Assembly: GCF_003182155.1 (NCBI RefSeq)
Contig: NZ_QGTG01000004.1
Span: 477,247 to 541,246 of the forward strand
DNA length: 64,000 nt
From: Chitinophaga sp. S165
Lineage (GTDB): Bacteria > Bacteroidota > Bacteroidia > Chitinophagales > Chitinophagaceae
Direction: 5' to 3'
Positions 34,001-43,528 of the stretch are shown piece by piece (positions within the stretch are counted from its first letter, which is position 1; every line of letters starts with the position of its first letter). A model generated the notes under the pieces. It was not told where the DNA came from and ran no database searches. It saw nothing but the letters and a program-made list of their open reading frames with translations. A program made the translations under genes and the position numbers.

Positions 34001-35299
34001 ATGACCATTGTGAATGTTGATCCGCTTTTCGCAGAAGAGCTATTTCAACACATCTGGCAGTTCCGCTTATTTACGCAATCCGGCCTTAAAACATTAGAAG
34101 GCGAGCCTGTACACATCGATCATCCCGGTCAGCATAACCGGCATGCAGGACCTGATTTTACCGCCGCCCGGCTCCATATCGGTGGAACATTATGGGCAGG
34201 CAATGTAGAGCTGCATATGAGAACATCCGACTGGTTCCGGCATGGGCATCAGTACAATCTGCAATACCGGAATGTGATCCTGCATGTCGTGTTTGAGCAT
34301 GATATGGAAGGATGTACCACTAATGGTATCCCTGTCCTTGAATTGCAGCATTGCATCCCGAAGCTGTTGTTGCAGCGTTATGAATTGCTACGCCGGTCGG
34401 CGGCATTTGTTCCTTGTGCAGGCTCTGTGTCAACCGTACCGGCGCTTATCTGGACCGGATGGAAAGACCGCCTCCTGGTGGAGCGGCTGGAGCAAAAAGC
34501 CGATATCCTGAAATCCTGGTTATTGCAAACACAATATGACTGGGAAGAGGTGTGCTTCTGTGCAATCGCCAGGGCGGCGGGTATGCCTGTAAATGGGGAT
34601 GTTTTCCTGCGGTTAGCCCAGTCATTGCCTTATAAGCTGGTGCTTCGCCATCAATCAGACCTGTTCCGGCTGGAGGTGTTGTTATTCGGTCAGGCTGGAA
34701 TGCTGGATGGTATAGCTACCGACGATCATACGACAAGGCTTCAACAGGAATACAGCTATCTAAGGCACAAATACCAGCTCACGCCGCTGGAAGCCCAACA
34801 CTTTAAATGGCTGCGGATGCGTCCAGCCTCTTTCCCAAGTATGAAGATCGCGTTTCTCGCTGCGCTGTATAACAAAAATACCCACCTGTTCTCCCGGATA
34901 CTGGAAGCCAATGATGTTGTAGGCCTGGAGAGGCTATTGGAGGTCCGGCCTTCCGAGTACTGGCACACGCATTACCGGTTTGGCAAACCGGTGAGCAGAA
35001 CACAGGCGCCGGGTACCCGCGCTATCCACAATATCCTGATCAATACTGTATTGCCACTTCTGTACCTGTACGGAAGGGAGAGAGGGGATAGCCGTTACCA
35101 GGAGAAAGCCATCTCTTTCATGAGGGAGCTTGCCTCGGAGGAAAATCGTGTTATTTCGGGCTGGAATGCGTTGAATATCAATTCGGAATCAGCAGGAGAT
35201 ACCCAGGCGCTATTACAGCTAAAACAAGCCTATTGTGACGAGAAACGCTGCCTCGGGTGTGCTGTCGGCGTCAGGCTGCTGCGTTCTGGCATACTATAA
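34001..35299 (+). CDS. DUF2851 family protein
   Basis: A 432-residue cytoplasmic protein of a Bacteroidota-specific family. Distinguishing blocks are EELFQHIWQFRLFTQSGLKT, HIDHPGQHNRHAGPDFTAAR with conserved His and Asp, LWAGNVELHMRTSDWFRHGH with NVILHVVFEHD, and a C-terminal NTVLPLLYLYGRERGD with YCDEKRCLGCAVGVRLLR. The N-terminal HNRHAGPDF...GNVELH pattern looks like a metal-dependent nuclease-like core (PD-x-E-x-H), and the Cys pair near the C-terminus could bind metal; both points are my inference. No function is established. Confidence 0.82.
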   Translation: MTIVNVDPLFAEELFQHIWQFRLFTQSGLKTLEGEPVHIDHPGQHNRHAGPDFTAARLHIGGTLWAGNVELHMRTSDWFRHGHQYNLQYRNVILHVVFEHDMEGCTTNGIPVLELQHCIPKLLLQRYELLRRSAAFVPCAGSVSTVPALIWTGWKDRLLVERLEQKADILKSWLLQTQYDWEEVCFCAIARAAGMPVNGDVFLRLAQSLPYKLVLRHQSDLFRLEVLLFGQAGMLDGIATDDHTTRLQQEYSYLRHKYQLTPLEAQHFKWLRMRPASFPSMKIAFLAALYNKNTHLFSRILEANDVVGLERLLEVRPSEYWHTHYRFGKPVSRTQAPGTRAIHNILINTVLPLLYLYGRERGDSRYQEKAISFMRELASEENRVISGWNALNINSESAGDTQALLQLKQAYCDEKRCLGCAVGVRLLRSGIL

Positions 35300-35474
35300 A
35301 AGAGCACATATTCCGGTTTCAAAAGAAGCGTTACAACTGGATAATACCTTCTTCCGGACAGGGTGTAAAACAGCCAGATCGCAATTCTGTAACCATTTCC
35401 GGTTTAGGGCGTTATATATACACGGACGTGGGTTTACAGACAAAAACAAATTTACACATGACGGAAAAAACGTG

Positions 35475-35545
35475 TAGGTTTGTAACAGCAGGCATACCAA
35501 TATGATGCCCCTTACGTTTATATAGTATAGCCCGGAGGCTATACT
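35475..35545 (+). promoter_or_regulatory. Promoter box and leader hairpin before the 35571 gene
   Basis: TAGGTTTG (35475-35482) fits the -7 consensus. Downstream, AGTATAGCC-CGGA-GGCTATACT (35524-35545) is a perfect 9-bp stem with a tetraloop, 25 bp before the GTG start and without a T run, so a leader structure rather than a terminator. Confidence 0.55.
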
Positions 35546-35570
35546 CCCTTAACAAAACAAATCTATACAG

Positions 35571-36422
35571 GTGAAAAGACTATACTCATCCTTGCTTTTA
35601 CTGGTTATAGCGGCGGGTAGTTTGTATGCCCAGGACTCAAAGAATGACGGACTGTCCAAAAAAGAACAGCGGGAACAGCGGAAACTGAAGCGTATTTCAT
35701 TGTTCAAACAAATGGAGGAGGGTGAGAACCTGTATGAGAGAGAATTCTCAATGGGCGCCAGGATCAATACGGATGGCTGGACCGGACTTTTTGAACTGGG
35801 TTACCGGAAAAGCAGGAACAAGGTGAATTATTTTCAGCTTGAATTTGGTGAAAAAAAGAACCCTAAGGAAGATAAAAAAGCAGGACAGCCAAAAGGTGTT
35901 GACCCTTATGGATTTATCTACTCAGAAAAACCTTACATATACGGTAAACAAAATAATTTCTACCAGGTAAAACTGGGCGTTGGGCAACAAAGGCTCATCG
36001 GTGGTAAAGGCAATAAAAACGGGGTACTCGTGAACGCGATCTACTATGGTGGCGTATCAGTTGGCATGTTGAAGCCCTATTACCTTAATATTATAGATCC
36101 CAATACCGAACAAGGCATCCAGGTTAAATATGGTCAGGATCCACTATATGATCAGGCATTCCTGAACAGGGCGTCAATTATAGGTGGGGCTGGATTCGGC
36201 AAAGGCTGGGGAGAATTGAGCATCGTTCCCGGTGTTCACGCCAAAACAGGCCTCCGGTTTGACTGGGCTCGCTTCAATGAGGTGGTAAGCGCCCTTGAAG
36301 TAGGTGTTAATGCCGAATATTACACCAAGGATGTAGCTATTATGATAGAGCAGGACGCCAAAAAATTCTTCTTTAATGCATACATAGCACTTCAGTTTGG
36401 AAAGCGGTGGGATAAGAAATAG
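35571..36422 (+). CDS. Predicted outer-membrane beta-barrel protein, unknown function
   Basis: A 283-residue secreted protein starting with GTG; the signal peptide (LYSSLLLLVIAAGSLYA, cut before QD) fits this start exactly. After a Lys/Glu-rich helix (KKEQREQRKLKRISLFKQME) the protein alternates short beta strands and Gly-rich turns (GWTGLFELGYRKSRNK, VKLGVGQQRLIGGKGNKNGV, YYGGVSVGMLKPYYL) and ends FFNAYIALQFGKRW, all typical of a small outer-membrane barrel. Similar proteins sit upstream of lipA in related genomes, by recall. It lies 42 bp before the lipA start. Confidence 0.75.
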   Translation: MKRLYSSLLLLVIAAGSLYAQDSKNDGLSKKEQREQRKLKRISLFKQMEEGENLYEREFSMGARINTDGWTGLFELGYRKSRNKVNYFQLEFGEKKNPKEDKKAGQPKGVDPYGFIYSEKPYIYGKQNNFYQVKLGVGQQRLIGGKGNKNGVLVNAIYYGGVSVGMLKPYYLNIIDPNTEQGIQVKYGQDPLYDQAFLNRASIIGGAGFGKGWGELSIVPGVHAKTGLRFDWARFNEVVSALEVGVNAEYYTKDVAIMIEQDAKKFFFNAYIALQFGKRWDKK

Positions 36423-36464
36423 TTCAGAAGTATTAAATTTGTGTTCTTAAAGAAAGGATCAGAG

Positions 36465-37385
36465 ATGGAAGAAACACCGATTACAACCGCAACGCCATGC
36501 AGCACAGCGCCTGCTACAGCTGCTCCGAGGACTAAAAAGCCTGACTGGCTGCGAGTGAAGTTACCAATAGGAGAGAGTTATAAGCAGGTACGCAACCTGG
36601 TTGATACACATAAGTTACATACGATCTGCGAGAGCGGGAATTGCCCTAATATGGGAGAATGCTGGGGAGCCGGCACCGCTACCTTTATGATCCTCGGAAA
36701 TATTTGTACCCGTAGCTGCGGTTTCTGTGCGGTAGCCACCGGCAGACCGGAAGCAGTGGATTGGGATGAGCCTCAACGTGTTGCAGAGGCTATATACCTT
36801 ATGAAAGTGAAACACGCAGTGATCACTTCCGTAGACAGGGATGAGCTGAAAGATGGTGGTTCTATCATCTGGGCCAATACGATCAAAGCTGTAAGAGCAC
36901 TGAATGCAGATACGACAATGGAAACATTGATCCCTGACTTCAGGGGTCAATGGGAAAACCTCCAGCGCATCATTGATGTAGCGCCGGAAGTAGTATCCCA
37001 CAACCTCGAAACAGTGGAACGCCTCACCAAACAGGTGCGTATCCAGGCTAAATACCACCGCAGCCTGGAAGTGATCCGCCGCCTCAAAGATGGAGGCATG
37101 CGTACCAAAAGCGGTATCATGCTCGGTCTTGGTGAAACTAAAGAAGAAGTGGTACAGGCTATGCAGGACCTGTACGATAACGGATGTGATGTGGTGACAC
37201 TCGGACAATACCTTCAACCTACCCCGAAACATTTACCGGTTGTCCGTTTTGTTCATCCTGACGAGTTCGCAGAATTGCGTGAAATAGGATATAACATGGG
37301 TCTTGATTATGTAGAATCTGGACCATTGGTAAGATCCTCCTACCATGCAGAAAAACATATACACAGTGGACGCTCAATGAAATAA
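36465..37385 (+). CDS. lipA: Lipoyl synthase
   Basis: A 306-residue radical-SAM enzyme inserting two sulfurs into octanoyl-lysine of lipoyl domains. The auxiliary cluster motif CESGNCPNMGEC is C55, C60, C66; the radical-SAM CTRSCGFC is C81, C85, C88; and the C-terminal RSSYHAEKH carries the conserved Ser. Start at ATG 36465 with a purine-rich GAAAGGA before it, rather than the GTG at 36441. Its product serves the glycine cleavage H protein (partner of gcvP) and 2-oxoacid dehydrogenases. Confidence 0.95.
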   Translation: MEETPITTATPCSTAPATAAPRTKKPDWLRVKLPIGESYKQVRNLVDTHKLHTICESGNCPNMGECWGAGTATFMILGNICTRSCGFCAVATGRPEAVDWDEPQRVAEAIYLMKVKHAVITSVDRDELKDGGSIIWANTIKAVRALNADTTMETLIPDFRGQWENLQRIIDVAPEVVSHNLETVERLTKQVRIQAKYHRSLEVIRRLKDGGMRTKSGIMLGLGETKEEVVQAMQDLYDNGCDVVTLGQYLQPTPKHLPVVRFVHPDEFAELREIGYNMGLDYVESGPLVRSSYHAEKHIHSGRSMK

Positions 37386-37441
37386 AGTTAAACTGTTGTT
37401 TAAATTTACATCAGTGGTAACATGTTTCTAACTGCGAGTCA

Positions 37442-37509
37442 TTATCTTTGCCGTGCAATTACGGGAAGGGTTAACTATAATTTCCCGCAAAAGGAGCTAT
37501 AGTTAACCC
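37442..37509 (+). promoter_or_regulatory. Promoter box with mutually exclusive hairpins (candidate RNA switch or small RNA)
   Basis: TATCTTTG (37442-37449) is a full -7 match. From ~13 nt later, CGGGAA (37462-37467) can pair with TTCCCG (37482-37487), while GGGTTAACTATA (37468-37479) pairs perfectly with TATAGTTAACCC (37498-37509). The arms interleave, so the folds compete. Neither is followed by a U run. Ends ~210 bp before the TolC gene. Confidence 0.5.
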
Positions 37510-37657
37510 GTCTGTCAGCTTTTATCCCAAGAATTGTAATCTACCGTTAACGACCTGAACCTACCTGTTTGCAGTTTGTGCATGTGCTAAACTGTGCCCA
37601 TCTTATACTAAGATTCACATTAGCATCAGATCAAGAAATCATTATTATAATATATAA

Positions 37658-37680
37658 CGGACATATATCGTCGATGTCCG
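37658..37680. promoter_or_regulatory. Inverted repeat before the efflux operon, candidate operator
   Basis: CGGACAT (37658-37664) and ATGTCCG (37674-37680) are exact inverted copies with a 9-bp spacer, 40 bp before the TolC start. The position and symmetry fit a dimeric repressor site, but no regulator gene is adjacent. Confidence 0.45.
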
Positions 37681-37720
37681 CCGATTGGTGTAAAGAAGAA
37701 TCTGATTGTCAAAACCTTTT

Positions 37721-39049
37721 ATGAAAAGAGTATTTTATCTGACCGCCGTACTAAGTGCCGTGCTGTACAACGCACCCTCTTATGCGCAAAAGGTCTCCGA
37801 TTCATTGCTTCCTCAGGCCACCTTACAGGCTTGCATTCAGTACGCGCTCAACCATCAGCCCGTTGTAAAACAGGCCAGACTGGATGAAGATATCACTGAA
37901 TATACCATTAAGGGTAAGCTTGCAGACTGGTATCCTCAGGTTGGGTTGGACTACAACCTGTACCATTATTTAAAGATACCCACTTCCTATTTTAATGGTA
38001 ACTATGCCCAGATCGGTGTCGCAAATTCATCTGCCGCATTATTTACATGGAACCAGAACCTGTTTAACCGCGACCTCCTGTTGGCTGGCAGAACTGCCCA
38101 TGATGTTCGTAAACAGGCTAAACAGAATACAGAAAGCTACCGGATAGATGTCGTGGCCAACGTAACCAAGGCTTATTATGACCTGTTGCTGACCCAGCGG
38201 CAGATCGATGTGCTGACTGAAGACATTACCCGCCTGGAACGCAGCCTGAAAGATGCCTATAATCAATACCAGGGTGGATTGGTGGATAAGACCGATTATA
38301 AACGGGCTACCATCTCCCTGAACAATACCCGTGCACAGAAAAAGACCGGGGAAGAGCAGCTGAAAGCCCGTGAAGCTTATCTGCGTCAGTTGATGGGATA
38401 TCCTACTGCCGGATCGCTGCCCCTGGTATACGATACTGTTGCCATGGCTCAGAACGTACAACTGGACACCCTTCTTACAGTAGCTTACGACAACAGGATA
38501 GAAATGCAGTTACTGCAAACGCAGAAGGTATTGCAGGAGGCGGAACTGAAATATAACAAGTGGAGTTTCCTGCCTACCGTGTCAGCCTTTGCGAATTATA
38601 GCTTCTCTTATCTGCATCCCGATTTTGGAAAGTTATACAGCAACAACCTTCCAAGCTCACAGATCGGTTTGAAATTGTCGCTACCCATCTTCCAGGGCTC
38701 TAAGCGTATCTATAATATCCGTCAGTCGGAGTTACAGGTGAAACGTATAGACCTGGATGTAGAAAATCTGCGGAACCAGATCAATACTGAATATACCCAG
38801 GCAATGGCTACGTATAAGGCTAATCTCAACCAGTTTTATGTGATGAAGGAGAATGTGGACTTGGCCCAGGAAGTGTACAGCCTTATTGAATTACAATACA
38901 GGGAGGGGGTAAAAACCTACCTGGAGGTGATCACTGCACAAACAGATCTCCGCTCGGCGCAGCTGAACTATTATAATGCGATGTACACTGTACTGTCAAG
39001 TAAGATAGATCTGCAACGTGCATTAGGAACAATATCAACTAACTACTAA
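37721..39049 (+). CDS. TolC family outer-membrane efflux protein
   Basis: A 442-residue outer-membrane channel subunit. Signal peptide RVFYLTAVLSAVLYNAPSYA (cut before Q), then two OEP repeats of coiled-coil hairpin (ACIQYALNHQPVVKQARLDE; VTKAYYDLLLTQRQIDVLTE; second repeat LRNQINTEYTQAMATYKANL and QYREGVKTYLEVITAQTDLR). It forms the trimeric exit duct for the RND pump encoded just downstream (55 bp gap to the adaptor). Start at ATG 37721; the frame opens at a TTG at 37706. Confidence 0.92.
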   Translation: MKRVFYLTAVLSAVLYNAPSYAQKVSDSLLPQATLQACIQYALNHQPVVKQARLDEDITEYTIKGKLADWYPQVGLDYNLYHYLKIPTSYFNGNYAQIGVANSSAALFTWNQNLFNRDLLLAGRTAHDVRKQAKQNTESYRIDVVANVTKAYYDLLLTQRQIDVLTEDITRLERSLKDAYNQYQGGLVDKTDYKRATISLNNTRAQKKTGEEQLKAREAYLRQLMGYPTAGSLPLVYDTVAMAQNVQLDTLLTVAYDNRIEMQLLQTQKVLQEAELKYNKWSFLPTVSAFANYSFSYLHPDFGKLYSNNLPSSQIGLKLSLPIFQGSKRIYNIRQSELQVKRIDLDVENLRNQINTEYTQAMATYKANLNQFYVMKENVDLAQEVYSLIELQYREGVKTYLEVITAQTDLRSAQLNYYNAMYTVLSSKIDLQRALGTISTNY

Positions 39050-39103
39050 AAAGGAAACTGGCCAGACTATCAGCCTGGTCATTGAAAGGACAAATATTTT
39101 CAG

Positions 39104-40240
39104 ATGAAAACAAAGCAACACATTCTCCTCATTGGCGCTACAGGCTTATTTTACCTGGCTTCCTGTAAAGGCCCGGCTCAGAAACAAGCCCTGGTATTGC
39201 CTCCTACACCGGTAAGCGTTGTTCCGGCAGTAACGGGCACCGCTGTCTATTACGATAAATACCCCGCAACTGTGGTGGCACTGAATCAGGTGGAACTGCG
39301 TGCACAGGTAACAGGATATATTACCGGCATTTTCTTCAAAGAAGGTGAAGTGGTACAGAAAGGAAAACCACTCTATGAAATAGATCGTCGTAAGTATGAA
39401 GCCGCTTACCGTCAGGCAGAAGCAAGCATTGCCCAGGCAAAGGCTAATCTTACCAAAGCACAGAAAGACGCAGACCGTTATCATAAACTGGCAGAGCAGG
39501 ATGCGATTGCCCGCCAGACACTCGACAACGCTGATGCAGCGCTGGACGTAAGCCGCAGTCAGCTGGCCGCAGCTGAAGCCTCTTTGCTGGCAGCACGTAC
39601 AGATCTGGATTACTCCATAATAAAAGCACCTTTTACTGGCCGTATCGGTATATCCCAGGTGAAACTGGGCGCCCAGGTTAGTCAGGGAAGCACGCTGCTG
39701 AATACAATGTCTTCAGAGAACCCGATCGCGGTAGATTTCGTGGTGAACGAAACAGATATCGCCCGTTTCTCTGCTAAACAGGGTAGAGCAATCACTCCGG
39801 GCGATTCTACATTCCGTTTGCAGCTGCCTAATGGTCAGGCTTATTCTGAACCAGGCCGTATTGCTGTAATTGACCGTGGTGTGGATAACCTGACCGCTAC
39901 CATTAAAGTGCGTATTGAGTTCAACAATCCAAAGGGTGAACTGAAAGAAGGTATGAGCGGTGTAATGCAGGTGCTGAACGATGAATCAGGCGAGCGCGTG
40001 ATCATTCCTTACAAATCAGTAGTTGAGCAAATGGGTGAATTCTTCGTATTCATCGCGAAAGATACAGTTGCCGAGCAGCGTAAAATACATCTTGGTCCTC
40101 GTATGAGAGACAGGATCGTAGTATTGGACGGTGTACAACAGGGCGATCTGATCGTAACCGAAGGTCTGAACCGTTTACGTGATGGTGGTAAGATTGACAC
40201 CACAACCGTAAAGAAGGCTCCTGATGCAGCCAAGAAATAG
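39104..40240 (+). CDS. RND efflux periplasmic adaptor (HlyD/MFP family)
   Basis: A 378-residue lipoprotein (signal LIGATGLFYLASC, then KGPAQ). Order of domains: membrane-proximal strand, lipoyl half (VELRAQVTGYITGIFFKEGE), alpha-hairpin (YRQAEASIAQAKANLTKAQK and AALDVSRSQLAAAEASLLAA), second lipoyl half (DYSIIKAPFTGRIGISQV), beta-barrel and C-terminal domain. It joins the pump to TolC. 36 bp upstream of the pump gene. Confidence 0.93.
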   Translation: MKTKQHILLIGATGLFYLASCKGPAQKQALVLPPTPVSVVPAVTGTAVYYDKYPATVVALNQVELRAQVTGYITGIFFKEGEVVQKGKPLYEIDRRKYEAAYRQAEASIAQAKANLTKAQKDADRYHKLAEQDAIARQTLDNADAALDVSRSQLAAAEASLLAARTDLDYSIIKAPFTGRIGISQVKLGAQVSQGSTLLNTMSSENPIAVDFVVNETDIARFSAKQGRAITPGDSTFRLQLPNGQAYSEPGRIAVIDRGVDNLTATIKVRIEFNNPKGELKEGMSGVMQVLNDESGERVIIPYKSVVEQMGEFFVFIAKDTVAEQRKIHLGPRMRDRIVVLDGVQQGDLIVTEGLNRLRDGGKIDTTTVKKAPDAAKK

Positions 40241-40276
40241 ATAACAGTTTGAGTTTGAATCAATAGAAGAAGAAAC

Positions 40277-43200
40277 ATGATTGCAAATACTTTTATACGC
40301 AGACCGGTTACCGCAATAGTTATATCTGTTGTGCTGGTACTGGTAGGGCTGCTGGCCATGACAACCCTTCCGGTTGGTCAGTACCCGGAAATTTCTCCTC
40401 CCACCGTACAGGTGACCGGTACCTATATTGGCGCCGATGCGCAGACCGTTGAACAAACGACTGCCACTCCGGTGGAAGTACAGGTGAACGGTACGCCTGG
40501 TATGACTTATATGACCAGTAACAGTACCAACAGTGGAGCGATGAGCTTAACTGTGAACTTTGAAGTAGGTACGGACATCAATATTGCGGCGCTGGATGTG
40601 CAGAACCGTGTGGGTATTGCACAGCCAACCCTGCCTCAGGAGGTACAACGTTTAGGTCTGACCGTAAGGAAACGTAACCCCAGTATCCTCATGCTGGTGG
40701 CGCTGTATTCTCCTAACGGTACACACGATGTAACCTTCCTGGATAACTATACCAACGTATATATTAAAGACGCCCTGCTGCGTGCAAAAGGTGTGGGTGA
40801 TATCTTCACCCGTGCGGATGACTTCAGTATGCGTGTGTGGCTGAAACCTGACAAGCTGGCCCAGATGGGTGTAACAGCTGAGGAAGTAAGAGCTGCTATC
40901 ACCGAGCAGAATGCGCAGATCTCTGCAGGTACTGTAGGTGCTCCTCCGCAGAAAGTGGGTCAGACATATGAGTATACCATTTTTGTGAAAGGCCGTCTCG
41001 TTACTGCTGAAGAATTTGGTAATATCATTATCAAAACCCGTCCGGAAGATGGTGCTGTTGTATATCTGAAAGACGTTGCCCGTATTAACCTGGGTAAATT
41101 CAGCTATAGCAATAACTCATACGTGGATGGTAAGAGAGCTTCCTACCTGCTGGTATACCAGGCACCGGGTAGTAACGCGATCGAAACTGCTGAAGCAGTA
41201 TATGCCACCATGGAACAGCTGAAGAAGACTTTCCCTAAAGATGTGGCGTATGTAGTACCGTTCGAGTCCGTATCCGTGATCGAGGTATCTATTCATGAGG
41301 TGGTGGAAACACTGCTGGAAGCCCTGGCGCTGGTGGTTGTCGTGGTATTCCTCTTCCTGCAAAGCTGGAGGGCAACCATCATCCCGGTACTGGCAATTCC
41401 TGTGTCCATTATCGCTACGTTCATCTTCTTCATACCACTCGGCTTTACCATTAATACCCTGACCCTGTTCGGTTTCGTACTGGCCATCGGTATTGTGGTG
41501 GATGACGCCATTGTGGTGGTGGAGGCGGTCCAGCACAATATGGACCATGAACAGATGTCGCCGAAAGAAGCTACCTACGCAGCGATGAAAGAGATCTCCG
41601 GACCGGTAATAGCCATCGCGCTGATCCTCGCCGCGGTATTCGTACCGGTAGGGTTCATTCCGGGTATCGTAGGTCGTCTGTACCAACAGTTTGCGATCAC
41701 TATCGCGATCTCCGTACTGATCTCCGCATTCGTGGCATTGTCCCTCACACCGGCATTATGTACGCTGATCCTGCGGCCAATGCACCTGGATAAGAACTCT
41801 AAAGGTCTGAACAGGTTCTTCTTTAAATTCAATACCTGGTTTGGTCATGTAACCAGCCGTTATTCACTGGGTGTAAAGAAAAGTATCCGTTGGGGACGTT
41901 ATGTGATGATCATGCTGCTCTGTATTGTGATCGGAACTGTGGTGCTCTTCAGAGGTAAACCAACAGGCTTCATTCCTACGGAAGACGACGGCCGTGTTTA
42001 TATCACTTTTGACCTGCCGGAATCATCCTCCACTGAGCGCACTATCGCGGTAATGACGGAAATGATGCATACACTGGATAGCGTTAAAGCGATCGGTCAC
42101 TATGCAGCCCTCGGAGGTTTGAACGTAGTAAGCTTTGCAACAAAATCAAACAGTGCTACTATCTTCTGTCAGCTGAAACCATGGGACGAACGTAAGGATA
42201 AATCACAGCAGATCTTTGCCCTCGTAGGACAGCTACAGGCGAAACTGTCCAGGTTTAAGGAAGCCAATGTGGTGGTAATTCCTCCTCCGGCTATTCCTGG
42301 TCTGGGTTCTACAGCAGGTTTCTCCTTCATTCTCCAGCAGAAGAGCGGTGGTGGTGATATTAAAGAGTTCGAAGGCGTATTGGGTAAATTCACAGCTGCC
42401 ATTAACCAACGTCCTGAAATAGCAAGGGCATTCTCCTTCTTTACGGCACGTACACCTGGTTATCAGTTGGAGATAGACCGTGAAAAGGCTAAGAAGATGG
42501 GGGTACAGATATCATCTATCGCTACAGCGTTACAGACCTATCTTGGTAGTGCTTATGTGAATGACTTTACGGTATATGGACGTAACTTCCGTGTGGTAAC
42601 ACAGGCTGACTCCAGTTACCGTGGCGATATCAAGGATCTGTCCCAATACTTCGTACGTAACTCTTCCGGTACTATGGTGCCATTGAGTGCGTTGACTTCA
42701 TATAAGGTAACGGAAAGTGCACCGGTAATTTCCCACTATAACCTGTTCCGCTCTGCGGAAATAAATGGTAGCCCGGCTCCGGGTTACAGTAGTGGTGACG
42801 CTATCAAGGCGCTGGAAGAAGTTGCTGCACAGGTATTGCCTGAAGGTTATGGATATGAGTTCTCCGGTTTGAGCCGTGAAGAGATCCTGTCAGGTTCGAA
42901 AACAGTTTACATTTTCGCCCTGTCGATCGTCTTCGTATTCCTCTTCCTGGCGGCCCTTTACGAAAGCTGGTCTGTACCATTCTCCGTACTGCTGGCGGTT
43001 CCTATCGGGGCCTTTGGTGCGATCCTGACACTGACCTTCCTGCCAAACATCACCAATAACGTATACGCGCAGATCGGTTTGATCACCCTGATCGGGTTAT
43101 CGGCAAAGAACGCGATCCTTATCGTGGAATTTGCGAAAGAACGTGTGGATAGAGGCATGGAGCTGGTAACCGCAACCGTGGAAGCTGCCAAGCTGCGTTT

Positions 43201-43450
43201 ACGACCTATTATCATGACGTCTCTGGCCTTCCTGTTGGGTATCATGCCACTGGTATTATCAAGTGGTGCTGGTGCTGAATCCCGTAAAACAATGGGTTGG
43301 ACGGTATTGGGTGGTATGTTCACCGCAACGTTCCTGGCGATCTTTATTGTGCCGGTATTGTATGTTGTGATCACCCGCCTGGCTTACGGTAAAGAGAAAC
43401 TGAAAGCTATGCAGGATAATTATAAAGCAATGCAGCATAACGAATTATAA
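40277..43450 (+). CDS. RND efflux pump, HAE1 (AcrB/MexB-like) family
   Basis: A 1057-residue inner-membrane proton/drug antiporter with the duplicated 6-TM layout and two large porter loops. N-terminus MIANTFIRRPVTAIVISVVL; the RND signature GQYPEISPPTVQVTGTY; TM4 proton-relay Asp pair in GIVVDDAIVVVEAVQ; TM10 relay in LSAKNAILIVEFAKE; RLRPIIMTSLAFLLGIMPL in the second half. These fit multidrug (hydrophobic/amphiphilic) rather than metal (CusA) RND pumps. Third gene of the TolC-MFP-RND operon, closed by a strong terminator. Confidence 0.95.
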   Translation: MIANTFIRRPVTAIVISVVLVLVGLLAMTTLPVGQYPEISPPTVQVTGTYIGADAQTVEQTTATPVEVQVNGTPGMTYMTSNSTNSGAMSLTVNFEVGTDINIAALDVQNRVGIAQPTLPQEVQRLGLTVRKRNPSILMLVALYSPNGTHDVTFLDNYTNVYIKDALLRAKGVGDIFTRADDFSMRVWLKPDKLAQMGVTAEEVRAAITEQNAQISAGTVGAPPQKVGQTYEYTIFVKGRLVTAEEFGNIIIKTRPEDGAVVYLKDVARINLGKFSYSNNSYVDGKRASYLLVYQAPGSNAIETAEAVYATMEQLKKTFPKDVAYVVPFESVSVIEVSIHEVVETLLEALALVVVVVFLFLQSWRATIIPVLAIPVSIIATFIFFIPLGFTINTLTLFGFVLAIGIVVDDAIVVVEAVQHNMDHEQMSPKEATYAAMKEISGPVIAIALILAAVFVPVGFIPGIVGRLYQQFAITIAISVLISAFVALSLTPALCTLILRPMHLDKNSKGLNRFFFKFNTWFGHVTSRYSLGVKKSIRWGRYVMIMLLCIVIGTVVLFRGKPTGFIPTEDDGRVYITFDLPESSSTERTIAVMTEMMHTLDSVKAIGHYAALGGLNVVSFATKSNSATIFCQLKPWDERKDKSQQIFALVGQLQAKLSRFKEANVVVIPPPAIPGLGSTAGFSFILQQKSGGGDIKEFEGVLGKFTAAINQRPEIARAFSFFTARTPGYQLEIDREKAKKMGVQISSIATALQTYLGSAYVNDFTVYGRNFRVVTQADSSYRGDIKDLSQYFVRNSSGTMVPLSALTSYKVTESAPVISHYNLFRSAEINGSPAPGYSSGDAIKALEEVAAQVLPEGYGYEFSGLSREEILSGSKTVYIFALSIVFVFLFLAALYESWSVPFSVLLAVPIGAFGAILTLTFLPNITNNVYAQIGLITLIGLSAKNAILIVEFAKERVDRGMELVTATVEAAKLRLRPIIMTSLAFLLGIMPLVLSSGAGAESRKTMGWTVLGGMFTATFLAIFIVPVLYVVITRLAYGKEKLKAMQDNYKAMQHNEL

Positions 43451-43470
43451 ACGGAAAACAACTGCAGAGA

Positions 43471-43506
43471 AAAAAGGCGTTCGCTTTAGCGAACGCCTTT
43501 TTTATT
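43471..43506. terminator. Terminator of the efflux operon
   Basis: AAAAAGGCGTTCGCT and AGCGAACGCCTTTTT, an almost loop-less 15-bp stem with T runs on the plus strand and A on the other side; bidirectional between convergent genes. Confidence 0.92.
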
Positions 43507-43528
43507 TAGTACTGTTTAGGGGTTTGTA

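Larger units (their letters stand above)
37386..37720 (+). other. 335-bp region between lipA and the efflux operon
   Basis: Holds three non-coding signals detailed separately: a -7 box at 37442, alternative hairpins at 37462-37509 and an inverted repeat at 37658-37680. No ORF is credible here. Confidence 0.6.

Noticed and set aside
37462..37509. H-type pseudoknot
   Set aside because: The arms interleave as in a pseudoknot, but there are no bases between the first two arms to cross a 12-bp stem. Alternative hairpins are the realistic reading.
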